Shown: positions 1 to 7,255 of the stretch, in pieces
How positions within the stretch are numbered: position 1 is the stretch's first letter
Layout: the number at the start of each line of letters is the position of its first letter
NCBI RefSeq assembly: GCF_002087235.1
Contig: NZ_MUIO01000021.1
Coordinates: 1 to 64,000, forward strand
Length of the DNA: 64,000 nucleotides
Direction of reading: 5' to 3'
Source of the DNA: Pseudomonas floridensis
GTDB lineage: Bacteria > Pseudomonadota > Gammaproteobacteria > Pseudomonadales > Pseudomonadaceae
The notes under the pieces: model-generated
What the model was told of the DNA's origin: nothing
The model's database searches: none
Seen by the model: only the letters and a program-made list of their open reading frames with translations
Made by a program: the position numbers and the translations under genes

Positions 1-2
1 AC

Positions 3-593
3 GGCAAGCTCAACGGGCTGGCCCGCCAGTCGGTCAAACTCGACCTGATCGCCGAGCACTGGGACGACCTGCTGCGCCTGGCCGGCTCGCTCAAACTCGG
101 CCGGGTGCCGGCGACTGGCATCATGCGCACGCTGCAAACGGGAGATAGACCCACCCGGCTGGCCCAGGCGCTGGCCGAATTCGGGCGGATCGAAAAGACT
201 CTGCACACGTTGACCTATATCGACGACGAGTCCAAGCGCCGCGCCACCCTGACCCAGTTGAACCGAGGCGAAGGCCGGCACAGCCTGGCCCGCGCCGTGT
301 TCCACGGCAAACGCGGCGAGCTCCGCCAGCGCTACCGCGAAGGCCAGGAAGACCAGCTCGGTGCTCTGGGCCTGGTGGTGAACATCATCGTGCTGTGGAA
401 CACCCTCTACATGACGGCGGCCGTGGAACGGCTCAAGCAGCACGGCTATCCAGTGCTGGAAGAGGATTTGGCCCGGCTATCGCCGCTGATCTACGAGCAC
501 ATCAACATGCTCGGGCGGTATTCCTTTGCGGTACCGGAAGAAGTTGCGCGCGGCGAGCTGCGGCCACTGCGTAATCCAGACGACGACCTGTGA
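3..593 (+). CDS. tnpA: Tn3-family transposase TnpA, C-terminal part
   Basis: This frame is open from the first bases of the window and ends at a TGA at 591-593, so only the last 196 or so residues of a roughly 1,000-residue transposase are visible. The stretch containing SLKLGRVPATGIMRTLQ, the LNRGEGRHSLARAVFHGKRG block and NIIVLWNTLYM is typical of the Tn3 DDE transposase C-terminus. The protein would cut and join the terminal repeats during replicative transposition. No terminal repeat follows the stop; the mer genes lie between it and the right end. Confidence 0.93.
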   Translation, partial: GKLNGLARQSVKLDLIAEHWDDLLRLAGSLKLGRVPATGIMRTLQTGDRPTRLAQALAEFGRIEKTLHTLTYIDDESKRRATLTQLNRGEGRHSLARAVFHGKRGELRQRYREGQEDQLGALGLVVNIIVLWNTLYMTAAVERLKQHGYPVLEEDLARLSPLIYEHINMLGRYSFAVPEEVARGELRPLRNPDDDL

Positions 594-605
594 TCCCCCT
601 AAACG

Positions 606-818
606 CTATGAGCAACACCCAAGCTGCTGCTGGATCGGCGGGCACTTCACCGAGCCGAACGAACAGAAAACGCAGCAATCCCCTGGGTTGGGGCGCAGCA
701 GCGCCTTGCAGTTGCTGCACTCGTAATAGAACTGGCAGGCGTCCGTGGGCATGGTTTCCGGCTTGGCGAAGCCGCAGCGCGGGCAAGTCAGCACGGACTC
801 AAGGACAATGGCGCTCAT
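606..818 (-). CDS. GDCCVxC-domain small cysteine-rich protein
   Basis: A 70-residue protein with eight or more cysteines: an N-terminal CPRCG pair, a central YYECSNCKALLRP block and the GDCCVFCSFGSVKCPP signature that names the family. It has no signal peptide, so it is probably cytoplasmic. It follows merP on the same strand by about 8 bp, so it belongs to the merTP operon. Such proteins are often found with mer or other metal genes; a metal-buffering role is inference. Confidence 0.82.
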   Translation of the reverse strand: MSAIVLESVLTCPRCGFAKPETMPTDACQFYYECSNCKALLRPNPGDCCVFCSFGSVKCPPIQQQLGCCS

Positions 819-825
819 CGTGACC

Positions 826-1101
826 TCACTTCTGCACTGTGGAGGGGTATCCCGCGTTCGCGGTCGCCTCAGTCAGTGCCTCGGGCTGGGCCTTATCGGG
901 ATCGTAGGTGACGGTCGCCGTCTTCTGGTCGAAATTGACCTGGACGTCACTCACGCCGGACACCTTCTCCAGCGACTTCTTGACCGTGATCGGACAGAGT
1001 CCGCACGTCATGTTCTGCACGTCGAGCGTGACGGTTTTCGGGGGAGCCGCCAGCGCCACGAAGGGCAAGGCGAAAAGCACGGCGATCAGCAGTTTGCGCA
1101 T
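826..1101 (-). CDS. merP: Periplasmic mercuric-ion-binding protein MerP
   Basis: 91 residues: a signal peptide (about 1-19, MRKLLIAVLFALPFVALA) followed by one heavy-metal-associated domain with the metal site NMTCGLC. In known systems MerP binds Hg(II) in the periplasm and passes it to MerT. The gene lies 12 bp downstream of merT in the same operon. No merA follows, so the imported mercury could not be reduced by this operon alone. Confidence 0.93.
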   Translation of the reverse strand: MRKLLIAVLFALPFVALAAPPKTVTLDVQNMTCGLCPITVKKSLEKVSGVSDVQVNFDQKTATVTYDPDKAQPEALTEATANAGYPSTVQK

Positions 1102-1113
1102 GGTTAATCTCCT

Positions 1114-1470
1114 TCAGTAGAACAGCGGGGCGAGCCACGGCACGGCCAATAGGCCGAGCAGCAGCACGCTGACGATCCAGAACACGAGTCGCTGTCGCAC
1201 GAGCGTGCGCGGATCGGCGCAGGGTGTACCTGGCGTACAAACCTGTGGCACCAGGTAGAGCTTGCGGAATGCCAATCCCAGGAACAGTAGAGTCAACCCG
1301 ATGAAGAGGGGGCGTAGTGGCTCCATCATGGTCAGAGCGCCCACCCACGTACCGCCGACACCGAGTGCCAACAGCACCAGTGGCCCGACACAGCACACCG
1401 ACGCACCGATGGCGGTCAGCGAACTCGCGACCAGCGAGCCTTTCCCGGTGAGTTGCATCCCCATTCCCAT
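1114..1470 (-). CDS. merT: Mercuric ion transporter MerT
   Basis: 118 residues with three predicted membrane helices. The first carries the paired cysteines (SVCCVGPLVLL) that receive Hg(II) from MerP, and the loop after helix 2 carries the second cysteine pair (VCTPGTPC). It moves mercury across the inner membrane, normally to MerA. It is the first gene of the minus-strand operon, read from the MerR-controlled promoter at about 1494-1529. Confidence 0.93.
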   Translation of the reverse strand: MGMGMQLTGKGSLVASSLTAIGASVCCVGPLVLLALGVGGTWVGALTMMEPLRPLFIGLTLLFLGLAFRKLYLVPQVCTPGTPCADPRTLVRQRLVFWIVSVLLLGLLAVPWLAPLFY

Positions 1471-1493
1471 CTCCTGAGCCTGATTGCCTAGGT

Positions 1494-1529
1494 GCTATTC
1501 TAAACTCCGTACCAAAGTACGGAATCAAG
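1494..1529 (-). promoter_or_regulatory. mer operator/promoter (MerR site)
   Basis: An 18-bp dyad, TCCGTACcaaaGTACGGA (1506-1523), sits between divergent merT and merR. Read on the minus strand, it lies between a TTGATT -35 and a TAGAAT -10 separated by 19-20 bp, the over-long spacer typical of MerR-activated promoters. MerR would repress without Hg(II) and activate merTP with it. Confidence 0.88.
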
Positions 1530-1538
1530 GAGAAAGTG

Positions 1539-1937
1539 ATGGCCACAGAGCTGACCATTGGCAAGCTGGCAGACGCCGCCGGGGTGAACGTCGAGACGAT
1601 CCGCTACTACCAGCGACGCGGGCTGCTGGATGAACCAGCCAAACCCTTGGGTGGCCATCGGCGCTATCCGGTGGACATGGTGAAGCGACTGCGTTTCATC
1701 AAGCGGGCTCAGGCGCTGGGTTTCACGCTCTCGGAAGTCGGTGGACTGCTGACGCTGGATGAGTCGTGCGCCTGTGCCGAAACGCGAGCACGGGCTGCAC
1801 GCAAGCTCGCGTTGATCGAGCAGAAGATGGCCGACTTGGTCGTCATGCAGCAACTGTTAGGCGAACTGGTGCAGCAATGTGATGCGGGAGACGGCGGAAC
1901 GATCTGCCCGATCATCGAGGCACTGATCAGAGAGTAA
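1539..1937 (+). CDS. merR: Mercury-responsive regulator MerR
   Basis: 132 residues from ATG 1539 (a GTG sits directly before it; SD AGGAG at 1528). An N-terminal MerR winged helix (TIGKLADAAGVNVETIRYYQ) is followed by the dimerisation helix and the three Hg-binding cysteines, in DESCAC, QQCDAG and TICPI, corresponding to Cys82, Cys117 and Cys126 of Tn501 MerR. It is divergent from merTP, read toward the transposon end, and controls the shared promoter. Confidence 0.92.
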   Translation: MATELTIGKLADAAGVNVETIRYYQRRGLLDEPAKPLGGHRRYPVDMVKRLRFIKRAQALGFTLSEVGGLLTLDESCACAETRARAARKLALIEQKMADLVVMQQLLGELVQQCDAGDGGTICPIIEALIRE

Positions 1938-1983
1938 TGCCTGGCGGGTGAGCTGGAGATCGGAAAGCCCCTTTACGGTGGGA

Positions 1984-2021
1984 TTCAGAGCTTACGTTGG
2001 TTTTTGGTTCCATTGCTCCCC
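1984..2021 (-). repeat. Tn3-family 38-bp terminal inverted repeat
   Basis: Read inward on the minus strand this begins GGGGAGCAATGGAACC, then a run of A, then ACGTAAGC, matching the layout of Tn3-family ends (GGGG at the tip, A-run in the middle, ACG...AAG inner part). It marks the junction with the telA-like gene at 2021/2022. The partner repeat and the other target duplicate are outside the window. Confidence 0.8.
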
Positions 2022-2571
2022 AAACCCCAACATCGGGAACGACCCGGCCCGCTTGCAGCAAGTTGCGGATCTGGACGCACTGATCTCCAACCTCGACAAG
2101 CGTATTGGTGACCTCACGGCGCTCCAGCAATCTGCTATGCAGAGCCTGCCGACGATTCGGATGATTCAAGCGAATAACCAGATGCTGGTGGACAAGTTCC
2201 ACACAATCCGGGAAATCACTGTGCCGGCCTGGAAGCGCCAATTCATGCTGGCTTTGACACTGAACGAGCAGCGGAACGCCGTCCAGCTGGCCACCAAAAT
2301 CGACGACACCACCAACGATCTCCTCAAACGCAACGCCGAGCTGCTTCACCGCAACTCCGTAGAGACGGCCAAGGCTAACCAGCGGTTGGTAATCGACGTG
2401 GACACCTTGCAGAAGGTCCAGGCCACGCTGATCCAGACCGTAGAAGACGTGATCAAAATCCAGCGCGAAGGCGTGGCTCAACGCAAGGCCGCAGAGAAAG
2501 AGATCCAGGGCATGCGCCTCGACCTTCATAAGCGCCTGGGCAGGACTGAGACAGTGAAGGAGCTTCACTGA
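2022..2571 (+). pseudogene. telA-like gene, 5' part lost to transposon insertion
   Basis: From just after the transposon end the frame encodes the C-terminal half of a TelA/toxic-anion-resistance protein: SLPTIRMIQANNQMLVDKF, TVPAWKRQFMLALTLNEQ, TTNDLLKRNAELL and TVEDVIKIQREG are family blocks. TelA proteins are usually 330-400 residues; about 180 remain. The frame stays open back into the transposon to an ATG at 1948, so a 207-residue chimera could be made. The N-terminal part must lie beyond the transposon to the left. It overlaps the next gene at ATGA, so the two formed one operon. Confidence 0.85.
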
Positions 2572-3758
2572 TGACAGATCAAGTCCAATTGTTCCGGCTG
2601 CGGGTCGACGGCAATGTTGCAGAGATAAACGTTCCTGCAAATGAGCTCGCGGATCGACTGAGTAAATACGGCGTCCAGCGAAAGGACACCTTAGATCGGC
2701 TGCTCGCCGGACAGACGCAGCGCGTCCTTGGCCAAAATCTGGAGCTTCTAGAAGTCCTAAGGTCGGGGGAGCAAGCTGAGCCTCTGCCTGTGGAGCCGGA
2801 GCGGGCCACATCGACGAAGGCCGAGGCTCAACCGAAGCCTCCAAAACGTGTTCAATCCCAATCCAAGCCAGCACCGCCGACGCCATTTGATGGGGCCCTG
2901 CAAGAACTGACCTCGCGGGCGAAGAAGCTGCGCAAAGGCACCCTAATCTACGGCGGTACCGCGTTGGGTTTGGCGATACTCGGAGGTGTATTTTATGCGC
3001 TGGGTCTCGCCGCCGAGCCATCCACGGCTATTGATCAGATCCTGGTTCCTGGTGCGATCGCCAAGGCTTTCCAAACAGCTGACCATGCCGGCGGCGGTAT
3101 CGGCGGGCTTATGGGGGGCGAATCGGTTGTCGGCTCGATCCTCAATAGCACAGCGCTCAAAATGCTCAGCGCGGTTGCAATGATTGCGGGTGTAGGGGCT
3201 GCGATCTTTACCCAGCGCGTTTCTCACATCATTCCTGCCATGATGATCGGCACAATGCCTTATGCCATTGGCATGTTCATAGAGGTAGGTGATTCCGCGA
3301 CGACAAGCAAGCCTAACGAGTTCTTCGCCGCGGTTGAATCGAAGAAAATGTCGACCCTTCAGCGCCTGCTCAGCTCCAGAGAGGATCTGGACGAGATGGC
3401 CAGGGCGTATGTGCTAGCCCAAGCATCTATCGTCGACGGCAGTTCGTCGCAATGGGTCGTGCTGACAGCGAAGAACCTACGAGAGGGCAAAATCAACGAC
3501 AGCTTTGCCGTACCGGCCAGCGTTGCCTACGCCATCGAGGCAACTGCACTAGGCCCAGAAAGCCCATCGCTCTCTGATCGAGCAAAACAGCATCGCCTGA
3601 GCGCCCTGGCCGATGCAAGCGAATGGAAGCGCAACAGCTTCTGGACACTTCTCCTGGCAGGGTTTCTTTGCGCAATCGCCACGGGTCATGAATCGATCGC
3701 GCAAGTCATCTTTCGCAGAGTTCGTCGCATTGGTCAGTTGCTTACCCCAGCGCGGTAG
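2571..3758 (+). CDS. Membrane protein, operon partner of TelA-like gene
   Basis: 395 residues, function not recognised. The N-terminal 110 residues are hydrophilic and rich in P, K and Q. Predicted membrane helices follow at about 125-150, 205-225, 227-245 and near residues 355-375. The start ATG overlaps the TelA-like stop (ATGA), suggesting translational coupling and a joint function at the membrane. With telA disrupted, expression now depends on read-through from the mer end or on an internal promoter. Confidence 0.8.
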   Translation: MTDQVQLFRLRVDGNVAEINVPANELADRLSKYGVQRKDTLDRLLAGQTQRVLGQNLELLEVLRSGEQAEPLPVEPERATSTKAEAQPKPPKRVQSQSKPAPPTPFDGALQELTSRAKKLRKGTLIYGGTALGLAILGGVFYALGLAAEPSTAIDQILVPGAIAKAFQTADHAGGGIGGLMGGESVVGSILNSTALKMLSAVAMIAGVGAAIFTQRVSHIIPAMMIGTMPYAIGMFIEVGDSATTSKPNEFFAAVESKKMSTLQRLLSSREDLDEMARAYVLAQASIVDGSSSQWVVLTAKNLREGKINDSFAVPASVAYAIEATALGPESPSLSDRAKQHRLSALADASEWKRNSFWTLLLAGFLCAIATGHESIAQVIFRRVRRIGQLLTPAR

Positions 3759-3777
3759 TTAATGCGTGAAGCACACA

Positions 3778-3804
3778 AACCCAGGCTTTGCTTGGGTTTT
3801 TTTT
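3778..3804 (+). terminator. Rho-independent terminator
   Basis: Hairpin AACCCAGGC/GCTTGGGTT followed by eight T, 20 bp after the membrane protein gene. Its right arm also contains CTTGGGTTT, the motif found before many backbone genes, here 52 bp before the nuclease start. Confidence 0.75.
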
Positions 3805-3842
3805 AGCCCGAATAGCTGAAAACCACCTTTTAGGGAGCAACC

Positions 3843-4811
3843 GTGAAATCCATCCTCATGATGTGTACGGCCATGCTGATGGCCACGTCCCACTTCGCTT
3901 CTGCTTCAGCACCTTTGACCTTCGAGCAAGCGAAGGTTGAGCTGCGCCAGAAGGTCTATTACGACCGCAATACCAGCGAAACCGGCGACCTCTACTGCGG
4001 GTGCAGCTGGAAGTGGGTAGGGCAATCAGGGGGACGTGTCGACTTCGCCTCATGCGGGTACGAAGTGCGCGCTCAGGAAAACCGCGCCCAGCGTATCGAA
4101 TGGGAGCACGTGTTGCCGGCATACGCCTTTGGTAGCCAACGGCAATGTTGGCAGAACGGCGGGCGCAAAAACTGCGTTGATACCGATGCGGTTTTTCGGG
4201 AAATGGAAGCTGACATGCACAACCTTGATGTGAGCGTCGGCGAGGTGAACGCTGATCGCAGCAACTTTCGCTATGGCGTTTTACCCTCAACGCCAAAGCA
4301 GTACGGCGCTTGCCCGACCAGAACAGATTTCCAGCAGCGGGTCACAGAGCCTCGCGACCAGGTAAAGGGGGCTGTTGCTCGCATCTATTTCTACATGCAC
4401 GACCGTTACGGGCTGTCGATGTCCAAGGCACAGCAGCAGTTGCTGATTGCCTGGGATCGTCAATACCCGGTGACCGCGTGGGAACAGGAGCGTGACCGGC
4501 GGATTGCCCGAATAATGGGGCACAGCAATCCGTTCGTAACAGGTGAGCGTTCTTGGAGTCTCGGGATGCAAGTGACGGGAGCCGGAACTATGGCACAGAC
4601 CATTCAGAGCGAGCCTGTTCAGCACCAGGTAGCTGGTGGATACGCCTCCAGCTCGATCTCGCCGGTGATTGGCAACCGCAATAGTAGTGTTTACCACCTA
4701 CCAGTGGGCTGTCCGAGCTATGGAAAGGTCGGAACGCGCAACCGGGTAGAGTTTGCCAGCGCTGCGGACGCTGAAGCTGCGGGTTTTAAACGGGCCGGAA
4801 ACTGCCGATAA
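3843..4811 (+). CDS. Periplasmic endonuclease I family protein
   Basis: 322 residues. A signal peptide (1-23, ending SASA) precedes an endonuclease I/Vvn fold with the His-metal motif in RIEWEHVLPAYAFG and the downstream DMHNL and NADRSNF blocks, plus disulfide-type cysteines. It would cut DNA non-specifically in the periplasm. After about residue 265 a short domain runs from GNRNSSVYHLPVGCPSYG to AEAAGFKRAGNC, like the Ada-type metal-binding modules seen at the end of some secreted nucleases. Single gene with SD AGGGAG; its role on a plasmid (DNA uptake, entry control or competition) is unknown. Confidence 0.85.
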   Translation: MKSILMMCTAMLMATSHFASASAPLTFEQAKVELRQKVYYDRNTSETGDLYCGCSWKWVGQSGGRVDFASCGYEVRAQENRAQRIEWEHVLPAYAFGSQRQCWQNGGRKNCVDTDAVFREMEADMHNLDVSVGEVNADRSNFRYGVLPSTPKQYGACPTRTDFQQRVTEPRDQVKGAVARIYFYMHDRYGLSMSKAQQQLLIAWDRQYPVTAWEQERDRRIARIMGHSNPFVTGERSWSLGMQVTGAGTMAQTIQSEPVQHQVAGGYASSSISPVIGNRNSSVYHLPVGCPSYGKVGTRNRVEFASAADAEAAGFKRAGNCR

Positions 4812-4975
4812 GGGGCCGTGCGGAGCGGATACGCGGTTTTGTAGTCTGGGGCAAGCCTGAACCTTTCCCTGCCCCCAGGACGTTGTACGGCGGCTACAGC
4901 AAGCGTGAGGCGAGTATTCTGGTATCTCAGGCACGGCCGGGTGTATCAGATAGAATTCCCGGCCGACCTCAATGA

Positions 4976-5317
4976 TCAATCAACTGTCTGGTGCTGTTTC
5001 GTATTTGCTGCCTGCTGGGGCGTTACCAGCTCAGGTTGGGCCGGCGTCGTGGCCAAGGTATGAGTAATCACCGAGCCGCTTTTGTTTGCCAGGTTCTTTG
5101 CCAGGGACTCCCGGACAACTTCCATAGTGAGTATCCGTGAGGTGGCAATCGCAGCTTTGAGGGGCTGGCCAGCTGCAACCAGTACCTCAACCATGTCCAG
5201 GGCCGTATTCACGCCGGCTTCGATTCGTTTCTCAACGCCATCAATCATCATCTCGTCCATCTCCATTTCAGGCCGCTTGCGGGATGCAGCGGACTCAGCG
5301 GAGCGTACTCGGGTCAA
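4976..5317 (-). CDS. Hypothetical protein, helical
   Basis: 113 residues, family not recognised. The middle part (EKRIEAGVNTALDMVEVLVAAG) is predicted helical; the C-terminus is rich in T, P and Q. No signal peptide or membrane helix. It lies on the minus strand about 120 bp downstream of the Tus-like gene. The 163 bp between it and the nuclease gene show no clear feature. Confidence 0.55.
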   Translation of the reverse strand: MTRVRSAESAASRKRPEMEMDEMMIDGVEKRIEAGVNTALDMVEVLVAAGQPLKAAIATSRILTMEVVRESLAKNLANKSGSVITHTLATTPAQPELVTPQQAANTKQHQTVD

Positions 5318-5435
5318 GAGGGGCTTGAACAGCTCAGATCAATGAAAGGGCATTCTTTGCATCCTAATTATTAGGTGGCTATTGGTTTAACATAATCCCT
5401 ATTATGCGTATAACTTATTGATAAATCGGAGAAAT

Positions 5436-6410
5436 TTATTTTCGGCCTTCGATGTCTTTGACCGACTCTCGGTACGTCGATAGCACCTCGGGTTTCTCTG
5501 GCTCGCCGGGCTCCTCAGCAACTGGGTCCGAAGTGGATGAGGCTACGAAAAAGCGCCCTCCAGGGAGCGCCGGCAACCGGTGCTTTATGTCAGTCCGTTT
5601 TGCTGATCTCGAGTCGCTATCGAAGTCCTTGAGGCCAACGACTTTTGCAGCTGGCTGCCCATCGAGTACGAAGAATGGGAGGTTGGCATGCAGCATTGCG
5701 TCATACCGGCTTCGCTCGGAAAACCAAAGCATGGCCCGTGGATGCGGAGCGATAGGCTTTGGGACATCTAAAAGGTCGGTTTCAGCCATGTTTGCGATGC
5801 TGCGTAGATCGATCCACTGGGGGCTATTCTCCACCGGCTCGCCGGTGGCCACGGATCTTTCATGTGCCTCGGCAAGCAGTACCTCCCGGACGTGGCCAAC
5901 AGTGACACGCTCTTTACCTGAGGTGTGGCCGGCCCAGGTGAATGTGATCTGTCTTGGGGCCGCGTCAAAAACCTGAACTGCTCGTTTCAGCTGATTGAGA
6001 GAGAAGTTTTTCCCAAGGGCCTGGCGCATGATGTTAGAGCGGCGGCTGACGGCAACGTTGCGAAACATTCGCTCGGCCTCGATCGCATCCACAAGCTCGC
6101 TCTTGCAGCGATTCACCGCCCTACCCTCGTCAAGTATCGATCCGGAGAGGATAAAGTACCCCGGCAACCGAAGCACGGTACCCGGAGCCTGGCCAAGATC
6201 GCGCTCGAATTCGCGTAACGCTTCTACCGCGGCCAAGATCGCGTCAGTGCCTGTCAGTACCTGGACGTTGATTCGAGAAGGCGTCCTCTGTTCAGCGAGC
6301 AGCGGGATGCGCCAAATCATTCCGCCGACAACCAAGGCGGGCCACTTCTCATTGAAAGCCCCAACCGTTTCGACCAACCGTTTGTAAGCGGAGACGATTG
6401 CGTCAGTCAT
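5436..6410 (-). CDS. tus: Tus-like DNA replication terminus site-binding protein
   Basis: 324 residues (E. coli Tus has 309). Blocks line up in order with E. coli Tus: MIWRIPLL with its RVFSLPEV, TVLRLPGYF with AAVRLPGV, the NQLKRAV...ITFTWAGH stretch with AYRTLTV...LRFGWANKH, and the C-terminal HPRAMLWFSER...RLPALPGGRFFV with IARVWYKGD...IIPRLHLYV. Tus binds Ter DNA and blocks the replicative helicase in one direction. The gene lies about 4 kb from oriV. A large palindrome sits directly upstream and overlaps its SD, as expected for autorepression. Assigned by eye, without a search. Confidence 0.72.
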   Translation of the reverse strand: MTDAIVSAYKRLVETVGAFNEKWPALVVGGMIWRIPLLAEQRTPSRINVQVLTGTDAILAAVEALREFERDLGQAPGTVLRLPGYFILSGSILDEGRAVNRCKSELVDAIEAERMFRNVAVSRRSNIMRQALGKNFSLNQLKRAVQVFDAAPRQITFTWAGHTSGKERVTVGHVREVLLAEAHERSVATGEPVENSPQWIDLRSIANMAETDLLDVPKPIAPHPRAMLWFSERSRYDAMLHANLPFFVLDGQPAAKVVGLKDFDSDSRSAKRTDIKHRLPALPGGRFFVASSTSDPVAEEPGEPEKPEVLSTYRESVKDIEGRK

Positions 6411-6420
6411 CTAGCATTCC

Positions 6421-6456
6421 TCATAATACCACCCCTTCACTACGGCTATGCCGCAT
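6421..6456 (-). CDS. Possible 11-residue leader peptide before tus-like gene
   Basis: ATG at 6456 follows a very strong purine-rich SD (GGGGGAGGAGGG) and opens an 11-codon frame ending at a TGA at 6421-6423, just before the SD of the Tus-like gene. It may couple translation or simply deliver ribosomes to the downstream start. This could also be chance in a G-rich palindrome. Confidence 0.3.
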   Translation of the reverse strand: MRHSRSEGVVL

Positions 6457-6540
6457 GCCCTCCTCCCCCTCCGCTCCTGTTTAACATGGAGCGACGCGGA
6501 GGGTGCGAAAGCGATCTCTCGATTGAGGGGATGGTATTAT
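6423..6540. repeat. 118-bp imperfect palindrome upstream of tus-like gene
   Basis: Outer arms are ATAATACCACCCCTTC (6423-6438) and, inverted, ATAATACCATCCCCTC (6525-6540), 14 of 16 identical. Inner arms are CCCTCCGC and GCGGAGGG. The left outer arm lies 13 bp before the Tus-like start and abuts its SD. Candidates are a pair of opposed Ter-like sites, an operator pair, or a cruciform or MITE-like remnant. Confidence 0.7.
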
Positions 6541-6561
6541 CGAGTATCTCAAATTCCGCCC

Positions 6562-6592
6562 ATAAAAAAACCCGTTGAGAACGGGCTTTTTT
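6562..6592. terminator. Bidirectional terminator
   Basis: AACCCGTTgagAACGGG flanked by seven A on the left and eight T on the right, so it can act in both directions. It lies downstream of the small minus-strand gene at 6607 and insulates the Tus-like region. Confidence 0.8.
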
Positions 6593-6606
6593 TTCGACGT
6601 GCCTGA

Positions 6607-6792
6607 TCAACGACTTCGGACTGCCTCAAGAGACAGCAGATCCTCGATGTGATCCGCAGCGTCGGCTCGCAAACGGCTCTCCAACCTTTCTCGACTTATG
6701 TGTTCAGTTTCGCTCGGCTCTACGAGCAATACTACATACCCTTGATCCCGCAATTGCTGAAGCAAAGCTGACTGGTCGGTTGAAATGGGCAT
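6607..6792 (-). CDS. Hypothetical small protein
   Basis: 61 residues, unknown family, acidic (two EH/DH pairs, several E and D). SD AGGAGA precedes the ATG. It follows the zinc-ribbon protein gene at 6810 by 17 bp on the same strand and ends just before a terminator, so both form a short operon. Confidence 0.6.
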   Translation of the reverse strand: MPISTDQSALLQQLRDQGYVVLLVEPSETEHISRERLESRLRADAADHIEDLLSLEAVRSR

Positions 6793-6809
6793 GAGAATAT
6801 CTCCTGTGA

Positions 6810-7175
6810 TTAGCGGGTTGGGTTCAAGAGTTGGAACAGCCTACTGAAGACGCCTTTGCGCTTCAGTTCCCATGTCTGCCAAACCCCGTTCATAGGGCCT
6901 GAAGCTGTCAAATCATCATGAAAGCGAAGTAGGAACCTGGTGATGCTCTTGCATTCTGCGCAGTAGCCACTCGCTTCTATCGTGAAACACCGCTGGGACG
7001 GCCGGGTGACAGTTCCCCTAAGATGCTCGTCAGGGATGGCTTGGTTGCAGCCGCTGCACTCACCGACTAACTCATGCCAGACTGTTTTGTTGTCAAACCG
7101 AACAGGTAGCTGGCTAGCAATGCTCGGCATCGCGAGCAGGTCCAGATCGCGCTGGGTTGGCTTTCTCCGACTCAT
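6810..7175 (-). CDS. Hypothetical zinc-ribbon-like protein
   Basis: 121 residues. Two cysteine pairs (CSGCNQAI and GYCAECKSI) about 40 residues apart suggest a zinc ribbon, here set in a basic protein. No family recognised. AACCCAAG at 7231-7238 (CTTGGGTT on the coding strand) lies 56 bp before the start, with TAGGAT 16 bp further on: a member of the shared plasmid promoter motif. Confidence 0.65.
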   Translation of the reverse strand: MSRRKPTQRDLDLLAMPSIASQLPVRFDNKTVWHELVGECSGCNQAIPDEHLRGTVTRPSQRCFTIEASGYCAECKSITRFLLRFHDDLTASGPMNGVWQTWELKRKGVFSRLFQLLNPTR

Positions 7176-7255
7176 CTTTGTTCCATCTGCACCCTAGTGA
7201 TCAGATCCGATCCTAATGCGAGCCCCGGAGAACCCAAGCATATGATCGAGGAGCG

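Larger units (their letters stand above)
1..2021. mobile_element. Tn3-family mer transposon, right part
   Basis: Right part of a Tn3-family transposon, its left part outside the window. It holds the C-terminal part of tnpA, a GDCCVxC protein, merP, merT and merR, and ends in a 38-bp terminal repeat at 1984-2021. tnpA converges on the merTP operon. There is no merA, merC or merD between merP and tnpA. The gene set recalls Tn5563-type elements, but this assignment is from memory and untested. It interrupts a telA-like gene. Confidence 0.85.

Noticed and set aside
947..1564. A 205-codon frame across merT and merP
   Set aside because: It overlaps merT and merP in another frame; both of those have clear family motifs.
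1927..3021. A 364-codon minus-strand frame opposite the TelA-like and membrane protein genes
   Set aside because: It spans the transposon junction and mirrors two plus-strand genes with better support; composition is low in coding character.
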